Source of the DNA: Andreprevotia chitinilytica DSM 18519
Lineage (GTDB): Bacteria > Pseudomonadota > Gammaproteobacteria > Burkholderiales > Chitinibacteraceae
Direction of reading: 5' to 3'
DNA: 41,113 bases
Assembly (NCBI RefSeq): GCF_000711875.1
Contig: NZ_JONM01000029.1
Coordinates: 1-41,113, forward strand
Part shown: positions 14,951 through 21,516 of the stretch, one piece after another
How positions within the stretch are numbered: the stretch's first letter is position 1
How the letters are laid out: the number at the start of each line of letters is the position of its first letter
The notes under the pieces: model-generated
The model's database searches: none
Seen by the model: the letters and a program-made list of their open reading frames with translations, nothing else
What the model was told of the DNA's origin: nothing
Translations under genes and position numbers: made by a program

Positions 14951-15208
14951 TTAGACGGTGACGTGCCAGCAGGCGAACTGCCAGGCTTTGGGTCGGTGTG
15001 CGGTGTTGAATTGGCCGAGTCGGCGGCGCTCGCCGGTTTCGGTTTGCCATGCGTAGTTGGTGATGTTCGGGCGTGGCTCGCTGGTGTAGGCGTGCACCGT
15101 GCCATCCCGATCAACCGCAACGCAGGTCACGACTTCGTCTTGCAGCTTTGCCGGGAAATAGAACGGCTGGCGGTTGATGCGAATGCAGTGCGGTACGAAC
15201 GGGGTCAT
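14951..15208 (-). CDS. small phage protein of unknown function
   Basis: The 85-residue product begins MTPFVPHCIRINRQPFYFPAKLQDEVVTCVAVDRDGTVHAY. It reads as a compact beta-rich domain with no recognised family. The start at 15208 overlaps the stop of the upstream membrane-protein gene as ATGA, so the pair is translationally coupled. A longer reading from 15535 is rejected because it runs over that upstream gene in another frame. Confidence 0.6.
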   Translation of the reverse strand: MTPFVPHCIRINRQPFYFPAKLQDEVVTCVAVDRDGTVHAYTSEPRPNITNYAWQTETGERRRLGQFNTAHRPKAWQFACWHVTV

Positions 15209-15387
15209 TTCGCGCACCAGCGTTCGAGCCAGCCTTCCACGGCGATATACAGGCCAAGGGCGAGCGCATCGCCGAAACCCGAAACAACCAGCCGGGTGGG
15301 TTCCGGTAGGGCAAGCGCAGTGGTGCCGACTGCAATCGCGAGCACGATGCACAGTAGGGCGACGAGGGCTTTCAGGGCTTCGATCAT
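15205..15387 (-). CDS. small membrane protein of unknown function
   Basis: The 60-residue product has a strong hydrophobic segment (ALVALLCIVLAIAVGTTALAL, about residues 7-27) and a second moderately hydrophobic one (VVSGFGDALALGLYIAVEGWL), then a charged end (ERWCAK). It starts at 15387, overlapping the previous stop as ATGA, and ends overlapping the next start. Size and topology resemble small phage membrane proteins such as holin-like or exclusion proteins. Its place in the early-left operon argues against a lysis role, and its function is unknown. Confidence 0.55.
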   Translation of the reverse strand: MIEALKALVALLCIVLAIAVGTTALALPEPTRLVVSGFGDALALGLYIAVEGWLERWCAK

Positions 15388-15572
15388 GCCGCCCGCCTTT
15401 CGGCAGATTCGCCGGGGCCGGACGATTCAACAATCCGGCGTGCCTGATAGCGAACCCCGCGACGATCCATGCTGTGGATCGTGTAGCCGCGCTCAAGAAA
15501 GGGGCGCACCAGATCCTCGAACAAGCCTTCGCCAACGCTGATCACATCCACGATTTCAATGCGCTTGTTCAT
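15384..15572 (-). CDS. small phage protein of unknown function
   Basis: The 62-residue product begins MNKRIEIVDVISVGEGLFEDLVRPFLERGYTIHSMDRRGVRY. It is a small alpha/beta protein without a recognised family. An alternative ATG two codons upstream (15578) is equally possible. It overlaps the end of the gene before it by 17 bases and the start of the gene after it by four (ATGA), in keeping with a tightly packed early operon. Confidence 0.5.
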   Translation of the reverse strand: MNKRIEIVDVISVGEGLFEDLVRPFLERGYTIHSMDRRGVRYQARRIVESSGPGESAERRAA

Positions 15573-16002
15573 CGTCATACCCCGCTGCAAGCGCAACTGT
15601 TGATCGAACGTGAACCGAGAAATACACCTTGGGTTCTCGCGCTGTTGCGCTGTACAGGCCAGCGTGTTGATTGCCGCATTTGTGGAACATGAGCCCGTGC
15701 GCGGCCAGGGTGGTTTCGATCTGGGAGACGTCTTCTTGCGCGTTCAGAGCGACATGCAGTTGCACTTGGCCGACGTATTCGCAGACGCGTGCTGTGGCCT
15801 CCCAGCCTTTCGCCGCGATCTCGTCGGCAATGTGCTCGACCACATCGAGCAAGGGCCGTTGTGCTTCGATTTCATCGATCAGTGCGGCGAAGCGTTGCGC
15901 TGCTTGCACAGCCGCCGCCGCGATCTTGTCGCGCTTGGGCGTGGTGAGGGAAAGACCAGCCGGGCGGCTGGTTCCCATTCCTTGGTGTGCCGGCTTAGAC
16001 AT
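15556..16002 (-). CDS. phage protein of unknown function
   Basis: The 148-residue product has a helical N-terminal half (KRDKIAAAAVQAAQRFAALIDEIEAQRPLLDVVEHIADEIA, given here only as a region, about 24-64). The second half carries VCEYVGQVQLHVALNAQED and VYFSVHVRSTVAL. No known family is recognised. Its start overlaps the stop of the upstream gene by 8 bases. It belongs to the leftward early operon under the 16410-16439 promoter, and a role in host takeover or defence is only guessed from position. Confidence 0.6.
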   Translation of the reverse strand: MSKPAHQGMGTSRPAGLSLTTPKRDKIAAAAVQAAQRFAALIDEIEAQRPLLDVVEHIADEIAAKGWEATARVCEYVGQVQLHVALNAQEDVSQIETTLAAHGLMFHKCGNQHAGLYSATAREPKVYFSVHVRSTVALAAGYDDEQAH

Positions 16003-16378
16003 GGGCCGGCTCTTCGAGGTAGTTGGTGTAGATCAGGAAGGCGATGGCATCACGGCCGACCAGGTAGAAGGACGGCAGGATGCGACCTTCGTACTCCATC
16101 GCGTCGGTGAATTTGAAATCCCAGCCTTGGGCGCCGAGTGTCAGGCACGCATCGGTGAACTGCTTTTCTGTGCCGCCTGCGTGAATCTTGCAGCAGCAAT
16201 GCGATGGGTAGGTATCAACTGCCAACCGGGCGATCAAGCCCATCTCCTGTAGGCGGGCGGCAAAATGCTCGGCCGCAACGATTTCGGCTTTGCTGGCGTC
16301 TATCGCTGCTAGCGTGTCTTCGTATTCCTTCTTTGCATCCAGCTTCGCCAGTTCGAAGCCACTTCTCTTGCTGACCAT
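15995..16378 (-). CDS. phage protein of unknown function, first gene of the leftward operon
   Basis: Starting at the ATG at 16378 (GGAG six bases upstream) the product has 127 residues. It opens with a coiled-coil-like helix (ELAKLDAKKEYEDTLAAID), then carries HCCCKIHAGGTEKQF with three adjacent Cys, and ends in ILPSFYLVGRDAIAFLIYTNYLE. No family is recognised. Alternative starts are ATG at 16381 and TTG at 16402. It is the first gene after the leftward promoter, a position in which phages often place host-interaction genes. Confidence 0.55.
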   Translation of the reverse strand: MVSKRSGFELAKLDAKKEYEDTLAAIDASKAEIVAAEHFAARLQEMGLIARLAVDTYPSHCCCKIHAGGTEKQFTDACLTLGAQGWDFKFTDAMEYEGRILPSFYLVGRDAIAFLIYTNYLEEPAHV

Positions 16379-16409
16379 CATCTGCTCCGCTTCATCAAAC
16401 AATGCAGCA

Positions 16410-16439
16410 ACTATACGAAAACGGATTGAATTAAGTCAA
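16410..16439 (-). promoter_or_regulatory. early leftward promoter (pL-like)
   Basis: On the minus strand TTGACT (16439-16434), 18 bases, then TATAGT (16415-16410) is close to consensus. It drives the operon ending in the integrase. The candidate operator 16439-16452 abuts the -35. Confidence 0.75.
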
Positions 16440-16452
16440 TGCGTATTTGCAT
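16439..16452. promoter_or_regulatory. repressor operator, leftward (OL-like)
   Basis: ATGCG-TATT-TGCAT matches the 14-bp dyad seen three times between cI and cro and overlaps the edge of the leftward promoter. Confidence 0.5.
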
Positions 16453-16468
16453 AATAAAGTGGAGGGAC

Positions 16469-16492
16469 GAAAAAAAGCCCGCCGAAGCGGGC
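16469..16492 (-). terminator. rho-independent terminator of cI
   Basis: On the minus strand GCCCGC-TTCG-GCGGGC is followed by at least six T. It ends cI transcription before the pL region. Confidence 0.85.
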
Positions 16493-16509
16493 CATTGATC
16501 AGTTATGGC

Positions 16510-17184
16510 TCAGAACATGCTGCCGCCTCTCCAGACAACGCGCCCAATGATTTCCAGCTCAATGCCAGGTGGGACAGTGATGGTGGGGTATCGAGACTTG
16601 TCGGGGTTGTCGCTGTGTAACGCGACCGTTCCAAACTGACGTTGCAGGCGCTTGATAACGGTTTCGCCATCTTTGATGAGCGCATAAATCTGCCCATCAA
16701 CAGGCTTCGCGCGGCGCGTATCTAGAAGGACGACATCTCCATCGTTGATGTTGCTACTCATGCTGTCGCCGTGCGCGTAAATGACACATGCTTGCCCTTC
16801 ATCGACGCCCAGGCGTTGCAGCCAAGTGCGTTTGAAGGCCAAGCCCCCTGTCACTTCTACATGATCGTTTAGGTAACCATCCCCGCAAGCTCCACGGGTG
16901 CTGTACTGGGGGATTAGCGCGTATTCGGCGGATGTGGGAGTGCGCGGACCGATTCCGGGGTCGCTTGTGCTATCGCTGTTTTCGGATGGGCCGGCGAGTA
17001 ATTCGTTCATCGTGATGCCCAACGCAATTGCCAGTTTTACAAGCGTCGCGCTTCTTGGTGATCCCGTTTCCCCGCTCAACATCCGTTGAATGGTTGGCTG
17101 GGGTACGCCGGCCTTTGTTCCAAGGGCATTTTGGGATAGCTGTCGGCGCTGCATCCATGCAGCCAAACTGTCTTTGAGTTCCAT
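16510..17184 (-). CDS. cI: CI-type repressor with LexA-like autopeptidase domain
   Basis: The 224-residue product has an N-terminal helix-turn-helix (QLSQNALGTKAGVPQPTIQRML, about 15-36) and a C-terminal S24 peptidase domain. The cleavage site is probably Cys100-Gly101 (RGACGDGY), as in UmuD. Nucleophile Ser141 lies in HGDSMSSNINDGD and the general base is Lys178 in ETVIKRL. This implies RecA-stimulated self-cleavage and SOS induction. The start at 17184 has no ribosome site, and a CATAAT -10 (17196-17191) sits directly before it, so the message is probably leaderless like lambda cI from pRM. It is divergent from the cro-like gene across three operator-like dyads. Confidence 0.88.
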   Translation of the reverse strand: MELKDSLAAWMQRRQLSQNALGTKAGVPQPTIQRMLSGETGSPRSATLVKLAIALGITMNELLAGPSENSDSTSDPGIGPRTPTSAEYALIPQYSTRGACGDGYLNDHVEVTGGLAFKRTWLQRLGVDEGQACVIYAHGDSMSSNINDGDVVLLDTRRAKPVDGQIYALIKDGETVIKRLQRQFGTVALHSDNPDKSRYPTITVPPGIELEIIGRVVWRGGSMF

Positions 17185-17193
17185 AGCGCAATT

Positions 17194-17255
17194 ATGCGTA
17201 AGCGTATCGCCTTGAGATAATACGATTTCTGATTGATTGTTATGCGAATGCACAT
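17194..17255. promoter_or_regulatory. three operator-like dyads between cI and cro (OR-like)
   Basis: 14-bp dyads of form ATRCG-N4-CRYAT occur at 17194-17207 (ATGCG-TAAG-CGTAT), 17220-17233 (ATACG-ATTT-CTGAT, weakest) and 17242-17255 (ATGCG-AATG-CACAT). Starts are 26 and 22 bases apart. TTGAGA at 17212-17217 may be the -35 of the rightward promoter. Confidence 0.5.
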
Positions 17256-17268
17256 TAGCATGCGCGGC

Positions 17269-17499
17269 ATGGACACTCTTTCAGTTAGGCAAAAGCTGGT
17301 GCTGCTCATTCAGGCGGGGTTAAGCGAAACCGTTATCGCCGCTAAGACCCGCATTCCCCAGCCAACGATCAACCGCATCAAGAACGGCCAAGAACCGCGT
17401 GAGCGCTACGTTCGCGCTATCGACACCTTCTTTTCTGCGAATGACCCCCGTGCTGGTTTGCCTAGCGACGGGGATTCAGCTTCCTCGTCCGCCACCTGA
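17269..17499 (+). CDS. Cro-like regulator
   Basis: The 76-residue product MDTLSVRQKLVLLIQAGLSETVIAAKT... carries a helix-turn-helix (LSETVIAAKTRIPQPTINRI). Its recognition helix resembles that of CI (VPQPTIQRML against IPQPTINRIK), as expected when Cro and CI bind the same operators. Several in-frame ATGs (17242, 17248, 17260) precede the chosen one and none has a clear ribosome site, so the start is uncertain. The gene is the first rightward early gene and its stop lies inside a strong terminator. Confidence 0.75.
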   Translation: MDTLSVRQKLVLLIQAGLSETVIAAKTRIPQPTINRIKNGQEPRERYVRAIDTFFSANDPRAGLPSDGDSASSSAT

Positions 17500-17547
17500 T
17501 CGGCCCGGTGGCGGTTTTTCTCCGGGTGCTGCTTGCCCGGCTTTTTT
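17489..17547 (+). terminator. tandem terminators after cro (tR-like)
   Basis: CCGCCACC/GGTGGCGG (8-bp stem, 17489-17514) followed by TTTTT overlaps the cro stop. It is followed at 17522-17547 by CCGGGT/GCCCGG and a six-T tract. Rightward genes beyond would need read-through or antitermination. Confidence 0.8.
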
Positions 17548-17628
17548 ATGCCTGCTGTCTCTCGGCTGTTCGCATAGTAGGTGCGGGCGAGTCGGGGTGC
17601 AGCGTTTGATTTGGTCGAGGACATACGT

Positions 17629-18075
17629 ATGGCGATGCCACTTCTGGACGCAATCTATAAAACGGCGCACGAGCATTCTGGCGGTGTGGAGGCCTTGGCG
17701 GCACGCATGGGGGTGAATGCCCAGGTGCTCCGCAACAAGGTGAATCCGAACGCCGCCAGCCATCACCTGACCGCCCGCGAGGCGGACTTGATGATGGCCC
17801 TGACCGGTGACTTCGGCGTGCTCCACGCGCTGGCCGCGAACCACGGCTTCGTCTGCGTCAAGGCGCCGGACGACGTCAGCGCGGGCGATCTGGCGGTGTT
17901 GGACATCATCACGTTGATCTGGGCGCGTACCGGTGACGTAGGGCGTGCGGTCTACGAAACGCTCGCCGATGGCCGTGTCGAAAAGCACGAACTGAGCAAT
18001 GTGCGGCAGCTGGCGTACACGCTGCAGCAAGGGCTGATCGAAATGCTTGGTCGGCTCGAAAGCATGGCGGACTGA
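17629..18075 (+). CDS. phage regulatory protein CII (CP76-type)
   Basis: The 148-residue product starts MAMPLLDAIYKTAHEHSGG at 17629 after GAGG. VEALAARMGVNAQVLRNKVNPNAASHHLTAREADLMMALTGD (about 20-61) is a helix-turn-helix typical of the phage CII/CP76 family (PF06892). The C-terminal half is helical and probably oligomerises (ELSNVRQLAYTLQQGLIEMLGRL). Members activate transcription for lysogeny or regulate early genes. It is the first gene after the tandem terminators and is followed by the small basic protein four bases later. Confidence 0.8.
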   Translation: MAMPLLDAIYKTAHEHSGGVEALAARMGVNAQVLRNKVNPNAASHHLTAREADLMMALTGDFGVLHALAANHGFVCVKAPDDVSAGDLAVLDIITLIWARTGDVGRAVYETLADGRVEKHELSNVRQLAYTLQQGLIEMLGRLESMAD

Positions 18076-18078
18076 CAC

Positions 18079-18288
18079 ATGGCCGAGCGTGCATACAAAG
18101 ACCCGGTATTCGACGAGGTGGCGCGGCGCGAAGAGGCCGAGCGGCGTAGGGCCGAGCGCATGGCCAAACAGGCGGCGAACGATGCCGAGCGGCGCAGCAG
18201 TCCCGATTACCGGCTGCGACGGCGGCGGCGCATTTTGGGGCTGGTGGCGATTGCAAAGCGGGGTAGCGATGATCGTTCTGGACGATGA
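18079..18288 (+). CDS. small Arg/Glu-rich phage protein
   Basis: The 69-residue product (MAERAYKDPVFDEVARREEAERRRAERMAKQAAND...) is highly charged and probably one long helix ending in RRRRRILG. No family is recognised. It starts three bases after the CII-like stop and overlaps the replication gene start by 20 bases. Packing supports it as real, although charge-rich shadows are common in this DNA. Confidence 0.5.
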   Translation: MAERAYKDPVFDEVARREEAERRRAERMAKQAANDAERRSSPDYRLRRRRRILGLVAIAKRGSDDRSGR

Positions 18289-19132
18289 CGAAATGACCGC
18301 CGTGTTCCAGGGCGGCCCGCTGGCGATTGCGGTGTACCTGCTGCTGCGCCGCTGGATGGATTACGCGACCGGCACGGTAGGTGTTGAGCGCTCGGTGGCG
18401 GTGGCGAAGCTGTGCGACCACCTCGGTCACGACATCCCGCGTGGGAAGGGTTTCGAGCACAAGAAACCATCGGTGCAGAACGTGCGCACGGCCCTGGAAT
18501 GGCTGAAGAAAAACAACGTGATCCAGCAGGTGGCCAGTGGGGAGCGCGTCGTTTTTTTCCTGCGTTTGGCGATGACACGTTCAGTGCGTCCAAAACAAAC
18601 CCAACACGAACTCAACAAGAACCTAACAAGCCCTTCCCAACAAGCACAAAGCAAGGCGTGGCAAGGGTTTGGCGGGGATTCCCCACAAGCGGATTCATTT
18701 GTTGGCAATACCCATTCCCAACAAGCATCAACGTATCAAGAAACATCTGCACTCTCTGGCGCGCACATGCGCGAGAGCGTCATCCCCGAAGATTTCAGTC
18801 CCAGCGACTTGAACCAGCATGAAGCCAAACGACTGGGGCTGGATGGTGAGCTGGAAGCCTCGGCGTTCGTCGCCTTTTACCAATCCAACGGCGTGACCCG
18901 TGCCAATTGGCAAGCAGCGTTCAAGAAGTGGCTGCTGGATGCGCACCGCTACCGCACGATGCACGAAACCGGCGTGATGAACGCCAATGAAATCCGCGCC
19001 CTGGAAGAGCAAGACGCCTATGAGGGCGGCGATGCGTTCTGGGCGCCCCTCAACTTTGGAACTGTCGGCAAGGATGGGCAAATCAATGGACCGGCTGCAC
19101 TGCACTCTGGAACTCAAAACAGCCAGCAATGA
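18269..19132 (+). CDS. replication initiator fused in frame to a portal-protein C-terminus (deletion chimera)
   Basis: From ATG 18269 the product has 287 residues. Residues about 1-100 (MIVLDDDEMTAVFQGG...LKKNNVIQQV) read as a winged-helix O-type replication domain. Residues about 100-170 are a Gln/Ser-rich linker encoded by iterons. Residues about 172-226 (FSPSDLNQHEAKRLGL...WQAAFKKWLLDA) match the DnaT-type ssDNA-binding domain that usually ends such proteins. The sequence then continues TGVMNANEIRALEEQDAYEGGDAFWAPLNF, which matches the C-terminus of HK97-type portal proteins (NEIR-x-x-E ... GGD-x-x-x-xPLN). The prohead protease overlaps the end, as it normally overlaps the portal. Portal N-terminus, terminase and helicase genes are absent, so a deletion with in-frame junction near 18930-18970 is inferred. 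The start 18047 is rejected. Confidence 0.78.
   Translation: MIVLDDDEMTAVFQGGPLAIAVYLLLRRWMDYATGTVGVERSVAVAKLCDHLGHDIPRGKGFEHKKPSVQNVRTALEWLKKNNVIQQVASGERVVFFLRLAMTRSVRPKQTQHELNKNLTSPSQQAQSKAWQGFGGDSPQADSFVGNTHSQQASTYQETSALSGAHMRESVIPEDFSPSDLNQHEAKRLGLDGELEASAFVAFYQSNGVTRANWQAAFKKWLLDAHRYRTMHETGVMNANEIRALEEQDAYEGGDAFWAPLNFGTVGKDGQINGPAALHSGTQNSQQ
18601..18726 (+). repeat. iterons in the replication gene, candidate phage origin
   Basis: The motif C-Y-AACAAG recurs at 18612, 18623, 18637 and 18718. A degenerate copy is at 18601 and an inverted copy at 18698-18706. The first three spacings are 11, 11 and 14 bases, close to one helical turn. Lambdoid phages place iterons for their initiator inside gene O in the same way. 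Confidence 0.55.
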
Positions 19133-19751
19133 CGGCGGCGCGATGACGTTTGCCGGTTACGGCAGCGTCTTCGGCAATGTCGATCTCGGCGGCGATGTGG
19201 TCGTGCCGGGCGCGTTCGCCAAGGCGATCGAGTCTGCCACCGACAACGGCATCTGGCCGTCGATGCTGATGCAACACGGCTTCGATGCTGGCGGCGATAC
19301 GCCTGTCGGCATCTACACCGCCATGAAGGAAGACGCGGTCGGCTTGTGGCTGGAAGGCAAGCTCGCGCCCACCCCGCGCGGGCAGGAAGCCTACCAGCTG
19401 ATGAAGATGGAACCCCGGCCCGCGATCAGCGGGCTTTCTATTGGCTACCTCCCCAAAAGCTGGGAGCACCAGGACAAGGACGGCAAGCGGATACGGCTGT
19501 TGAAGTCGGTGGATTTGCTCGAAGTGTCGCTGGTGACCTTCCCGATGAACACGCAGGCCCGCGTCACCCACGTCAAATCCGACCTCACCATTCGCGCCGC
19601 CGAACGCGCCCTGCGGGATGCAGGGTTTTCGGCGAAGGAAGCCAAGTCGATCCTGGCGCATGGCTTCCACACCCTCCCTCCGCGAGATGCCGAGGAGACG
19701 GGCGAACTTCTCGCGCAGCTCAAGCGCAACATCCATACCCTCACACACTGA
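19086..19751 (+). CDS. HK97-family prohead protease (U35)
   Basis: The start at 19086 gives 221 residues beginning MDRLHCTLELKTASNDGGAMTFAGYGSVFGNVDLGGDVVVPGAF. FAGYGSVFGNVD-x-GGDVV-PGAF is the family signature. His in LMQHGFD and Ser in PRPAISGLSIGY are the likely catalytic pair of this herpesvirus-assemblin-like fold. It trims the capsid delta domain and scaffold during head maturation. It overlaps the chimeric gene before it by 47 bases in another frame, the arrangement normal for portal-protease pairs. The gene itself looks intact. Confidence 0.92.
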   Translation: MDRLHCTLELKTASNDGGAMTFAGYGSVFGNVDLGGDVVVPGAFAKAIESATDNGIWPSMLMQHGFDAGGDTPVGIYTAMKEDAVGLWLEGKLAPTPRGQEAYQLMKMEPRPAISGLSIGYLPKSWEHQDKDGKRIRLLKSVDLLEVSLVTFPMNTQARVTHVKSDLTIRAAERALRDAGFSAKEAKSILAHGFHTLPPRDAEETGELLAQLKRNIHTLTH

Positions 19752-19766
19752 CCCCCGGAGCATGCA

Positions 19767-20957
19767 ATGGACCTGAGCGAAATCAAAACCCTGATCGAAG
19801 GCCAAGGCCAGGCCTTCGAAGAATTCAAAAAAACCAATGACCAGCGCATTGCCGCGCTGGCCAAGGGCGACGCCGTGGCCGAGCTGGAAGCCAAGCTCGC
19901 CAAGATCAACGACGCCCTCACCACCAACCAAAAAACCATCGAAGAAGTGGCCAAGAAAGCCAACCGCCCGGCCACCGGCAGCGATACCGATCCGCTCGCC
20001 GCCGAACACAAGAATGCGTTCATCAGCTGGGCACGCACCGGCGAGCAGGAAGCCGAACTCAAGGGCATTCAGCGCAAGGCATTCCAGTCCGGCATCGATG
20101 CGCAGGGCGGCTTCTTCCTGCCGACCGAAGTCGAAGCCGGCATCGACCGGCTGGTGCGCAAATCCGGCTCCATCGCCGCGCTGGCGACCACGGTCACCGG
20201 CTCCGCACCCGAATACAAACGCTTCGTGAAGGTCGGCGGCTCCAAAGCCCGCTGGGTGGGTGAAACCGACAAGCGCCAGAAAACCGGCAACGGCAGCTAC
20301 GAAGAACTGGCGTTCGCACCGGGCAAGATGATGGCCGAGCCGATGATCTTCCGCGACGTGCTCGACGACGCCAGCATCGACCTGGCCGCCGAGCTGCAGC
20401 TCGAAATCGTCGAAGCCTTCGAAGATGCCGAAAGCGAATCCTTCATCACCGGCGACGGCATCAAGAAACCCAAGGGCATCCTGTCCTACGACATGGTGGA
20501 CAACAAAAACGTCGCCTGGGGCAAGCTCGGCTACATCACCAACGGCGGCGCGGCACTGAGCAACCCCGACAAGTTCATCGACGTGATCCATGCGCTGCCG
20601 CGTGCCTTCCGCAACAGCGCGAACTGGCTGATGAACGACCTGACCACCGCCGAAGTGCGCAAGCTCAAGGATGCCGAAGGGAATTACCTGTGGGTGCCAG
20701 GCTTGCAAGCCGGCGCCACCGGCACGCTGCTCGGCTACGGCATCACCAACGACGATTACATGCCGGACATTGCCGCCAATGCCTTCCCGATTGCCTTCGG
20801 TGACTTCGGCCGAAGCTATCTGATCTACCGCCGCAAGGGCATCGCCGTCATGCGCGAGTACGACAGCGACTACGACGCCTACACCTTCCCGACCACGGCC
20901 CGTGTCGGTGGCGGCATCCGCAACTTCCAGGCGCTCAAGTTCCTGAAAATGGGCTGA
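19767..20957 (+). CDS. HK97-fold major capsid protein
   Basis: The 396-residue product has an N-terminal coiled-coil delta (scaffold) domain, about residues 1-75 (FEEFKKTNDQRIAALAKGD...). The capsid fold begins near NAFISWARTGEQEAELKG. QGGFFLPTEVEAGI, WVGETDKRQKTG, FRDVLDDASIDLAAELQLEIVEAFEDAE and FITGDGIKKPKGIL are hallmarks of the phage_capsid family. The prohead protease should remove the delta domain. It lies 15 bases after the protease, with GGAG before the ATG. It is intact and of normal length, which contrasts with the missing portal and terminase. Confidence 0.95.
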   Translation: MDLSEIKTLIEGQGQAFEEFKKTNDQRIAALAKGDAVAELEAKLAKINDALTTNQKTIEEVAKKANRPATGSDTDPLAAEHKNAFISWARTGEQEAELKGIQRKAFQSGIDAQGGFFLPTEVEAGIDRLVRKSGSIAALATTVTGSAPEYKRFVKVGGSKARWVGETDKRQKTGNGSYEELAFAPGKMMAEPMIFRDVLDDASIDLAAELQLEIVEAFEDAESESFITGDGIKKPKGILSYDMVDNKNVAWGKLGYITNGGAALSNPDKFIDVIHALPRAFRNSANWLMNDLTTAEVRKLKDAEGNYLWVPGLQAGATGTLLGYGITNDDYMPDIAANAFPIAFGDFGRSYLIYRRKGIAVMREYDSDYDAYTFPTTARVGGGIRNFQALKFLKMG

Positions 20958-20981
20958 TCCGCCCCGCTTTCCCAACACCCA

Positions 20982-21004
20982 GACGCCCCGCCTGCCGGGG
21001 CGTC
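20982..21004 (+). terminator. hairpin after the capsid gene
   Basis: GACGCCCC-GCCTGCC-GGGGCGTC is a perfect 8-bp stem without a T-tract. It more likely sets message stability or partial termination after the highly expressed capsid gene than full termination. Confidence 0.5.
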
Positions 21005-21021
21005 GTCACGTGGAGATTCCC

Positions 21022-21426
21022 ATGCGGGACACCCTCAGTAAACTGCGTTTCATTCCGGCGCTGGCACTGGCCAACAGCGTGGCCGACAACACCCCCGTCA
21101 CTAGCCTCTGGATCGACCGGCAAGGCTTCGAATCGGTCGGTTTCGTGATCCAGACCGGCACGCTGGTCGATGCCGATGCGACCTTCACGGTGCAGATCCA
21201 GCACGCCGATCTGGCCGACCAATCCGATGCTGGCCTGGCCGGCGAATTCGACACGGTGGGCTCGGCCAGCTTCAAGTTCGACGACGACAACACCACCAAG
21301 AAGATCGGCTACATCGGCAACAAGCGCTATGCGCGCTTCATCGTCACACCGGCCAACAACACAGGGGCAGCGCCGTTCACCGCCCTGGCAGTACTCAGCT
21401 ACGCCGCGCGCCGGCCGGTCGCATAA
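21022..21426 (+). CDS. unknown head protein, possible decoration protein
   Basis: The start at 21022 follows GGAG and gives 134 residues (MRDTLSKLRFIPALALANSVADNTPVTSLWIDRQGFESVGFVIQ...). The protein is beta-rich, with SFKFDDDNTTKKIGYIGNKRYARFIVTP. Proteins of this style are found between capsid and connector genes in many siphophages, and a capsid-decoration role has been suggested for some. I do not assign a firm function. Hairpins lie on both sides of it. Confidence 0.7.
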   Translation: MRDTLSKLRFIPALALANSVADNTPVTSLWIDRQGFESVGFVIQTGTLVDADATFTVQIQHADLADQSDAGLAGEFDTVGSASFKFDDDNTTKKIGYIGNKRYARFIVTPANNTGAAPFTALAVLSYAARRPVA

Positions 21427-21444
21427 CCAACCAAACCCAACCCT

Positions 21445-21467
21445 ACAGCCCGCTCGGCGGGCTGTTT
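21445..21467 (+). terminator. terminator-like hairpin in the head operon
   Basis: ACAGCCCGC-TCG-GCGGGCTGT is a perfect 9-bp stem ending in TTT. The T-tract is short, so termination is likely partial. Confidence 0.55.
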
Positions 21468-21516
21468 CCCCGATGCCGTTGCCGCAGCGGTATCCGGCAA
21501 ACACAGGAATTCCCTC

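Noticed and set aside
14951-15535. Extended 194-residue reading of the gene ending at 14951
   Set aside because: The extra N-terminus overlaps two better-packed genes and lacks a ribosome site. ATG at 15208 is coupled to the upstream stop.
18047-18268. Upstream start for the replication/portal chimera
   Set aside because: The extension overlaps the CII-like and small basic protein genes in another frame and has no family resemblance before MIVLDD at 18269.
18601-18726. Repeats in the replication gene as a CRISPR array
   Set aside because: Units are only 8-9 bases with 2-5 base gaps and lie inside a coding frame; no repeat-spacer structure.
19083-20978. Long minus-strand ORF (631 codons) opposite protease and capsid genes
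   Set aside because: Its sequence is repetitive in style and has no family resemblance, and both plus-strand genes are unmistakable. It is a GC-rich shadow.
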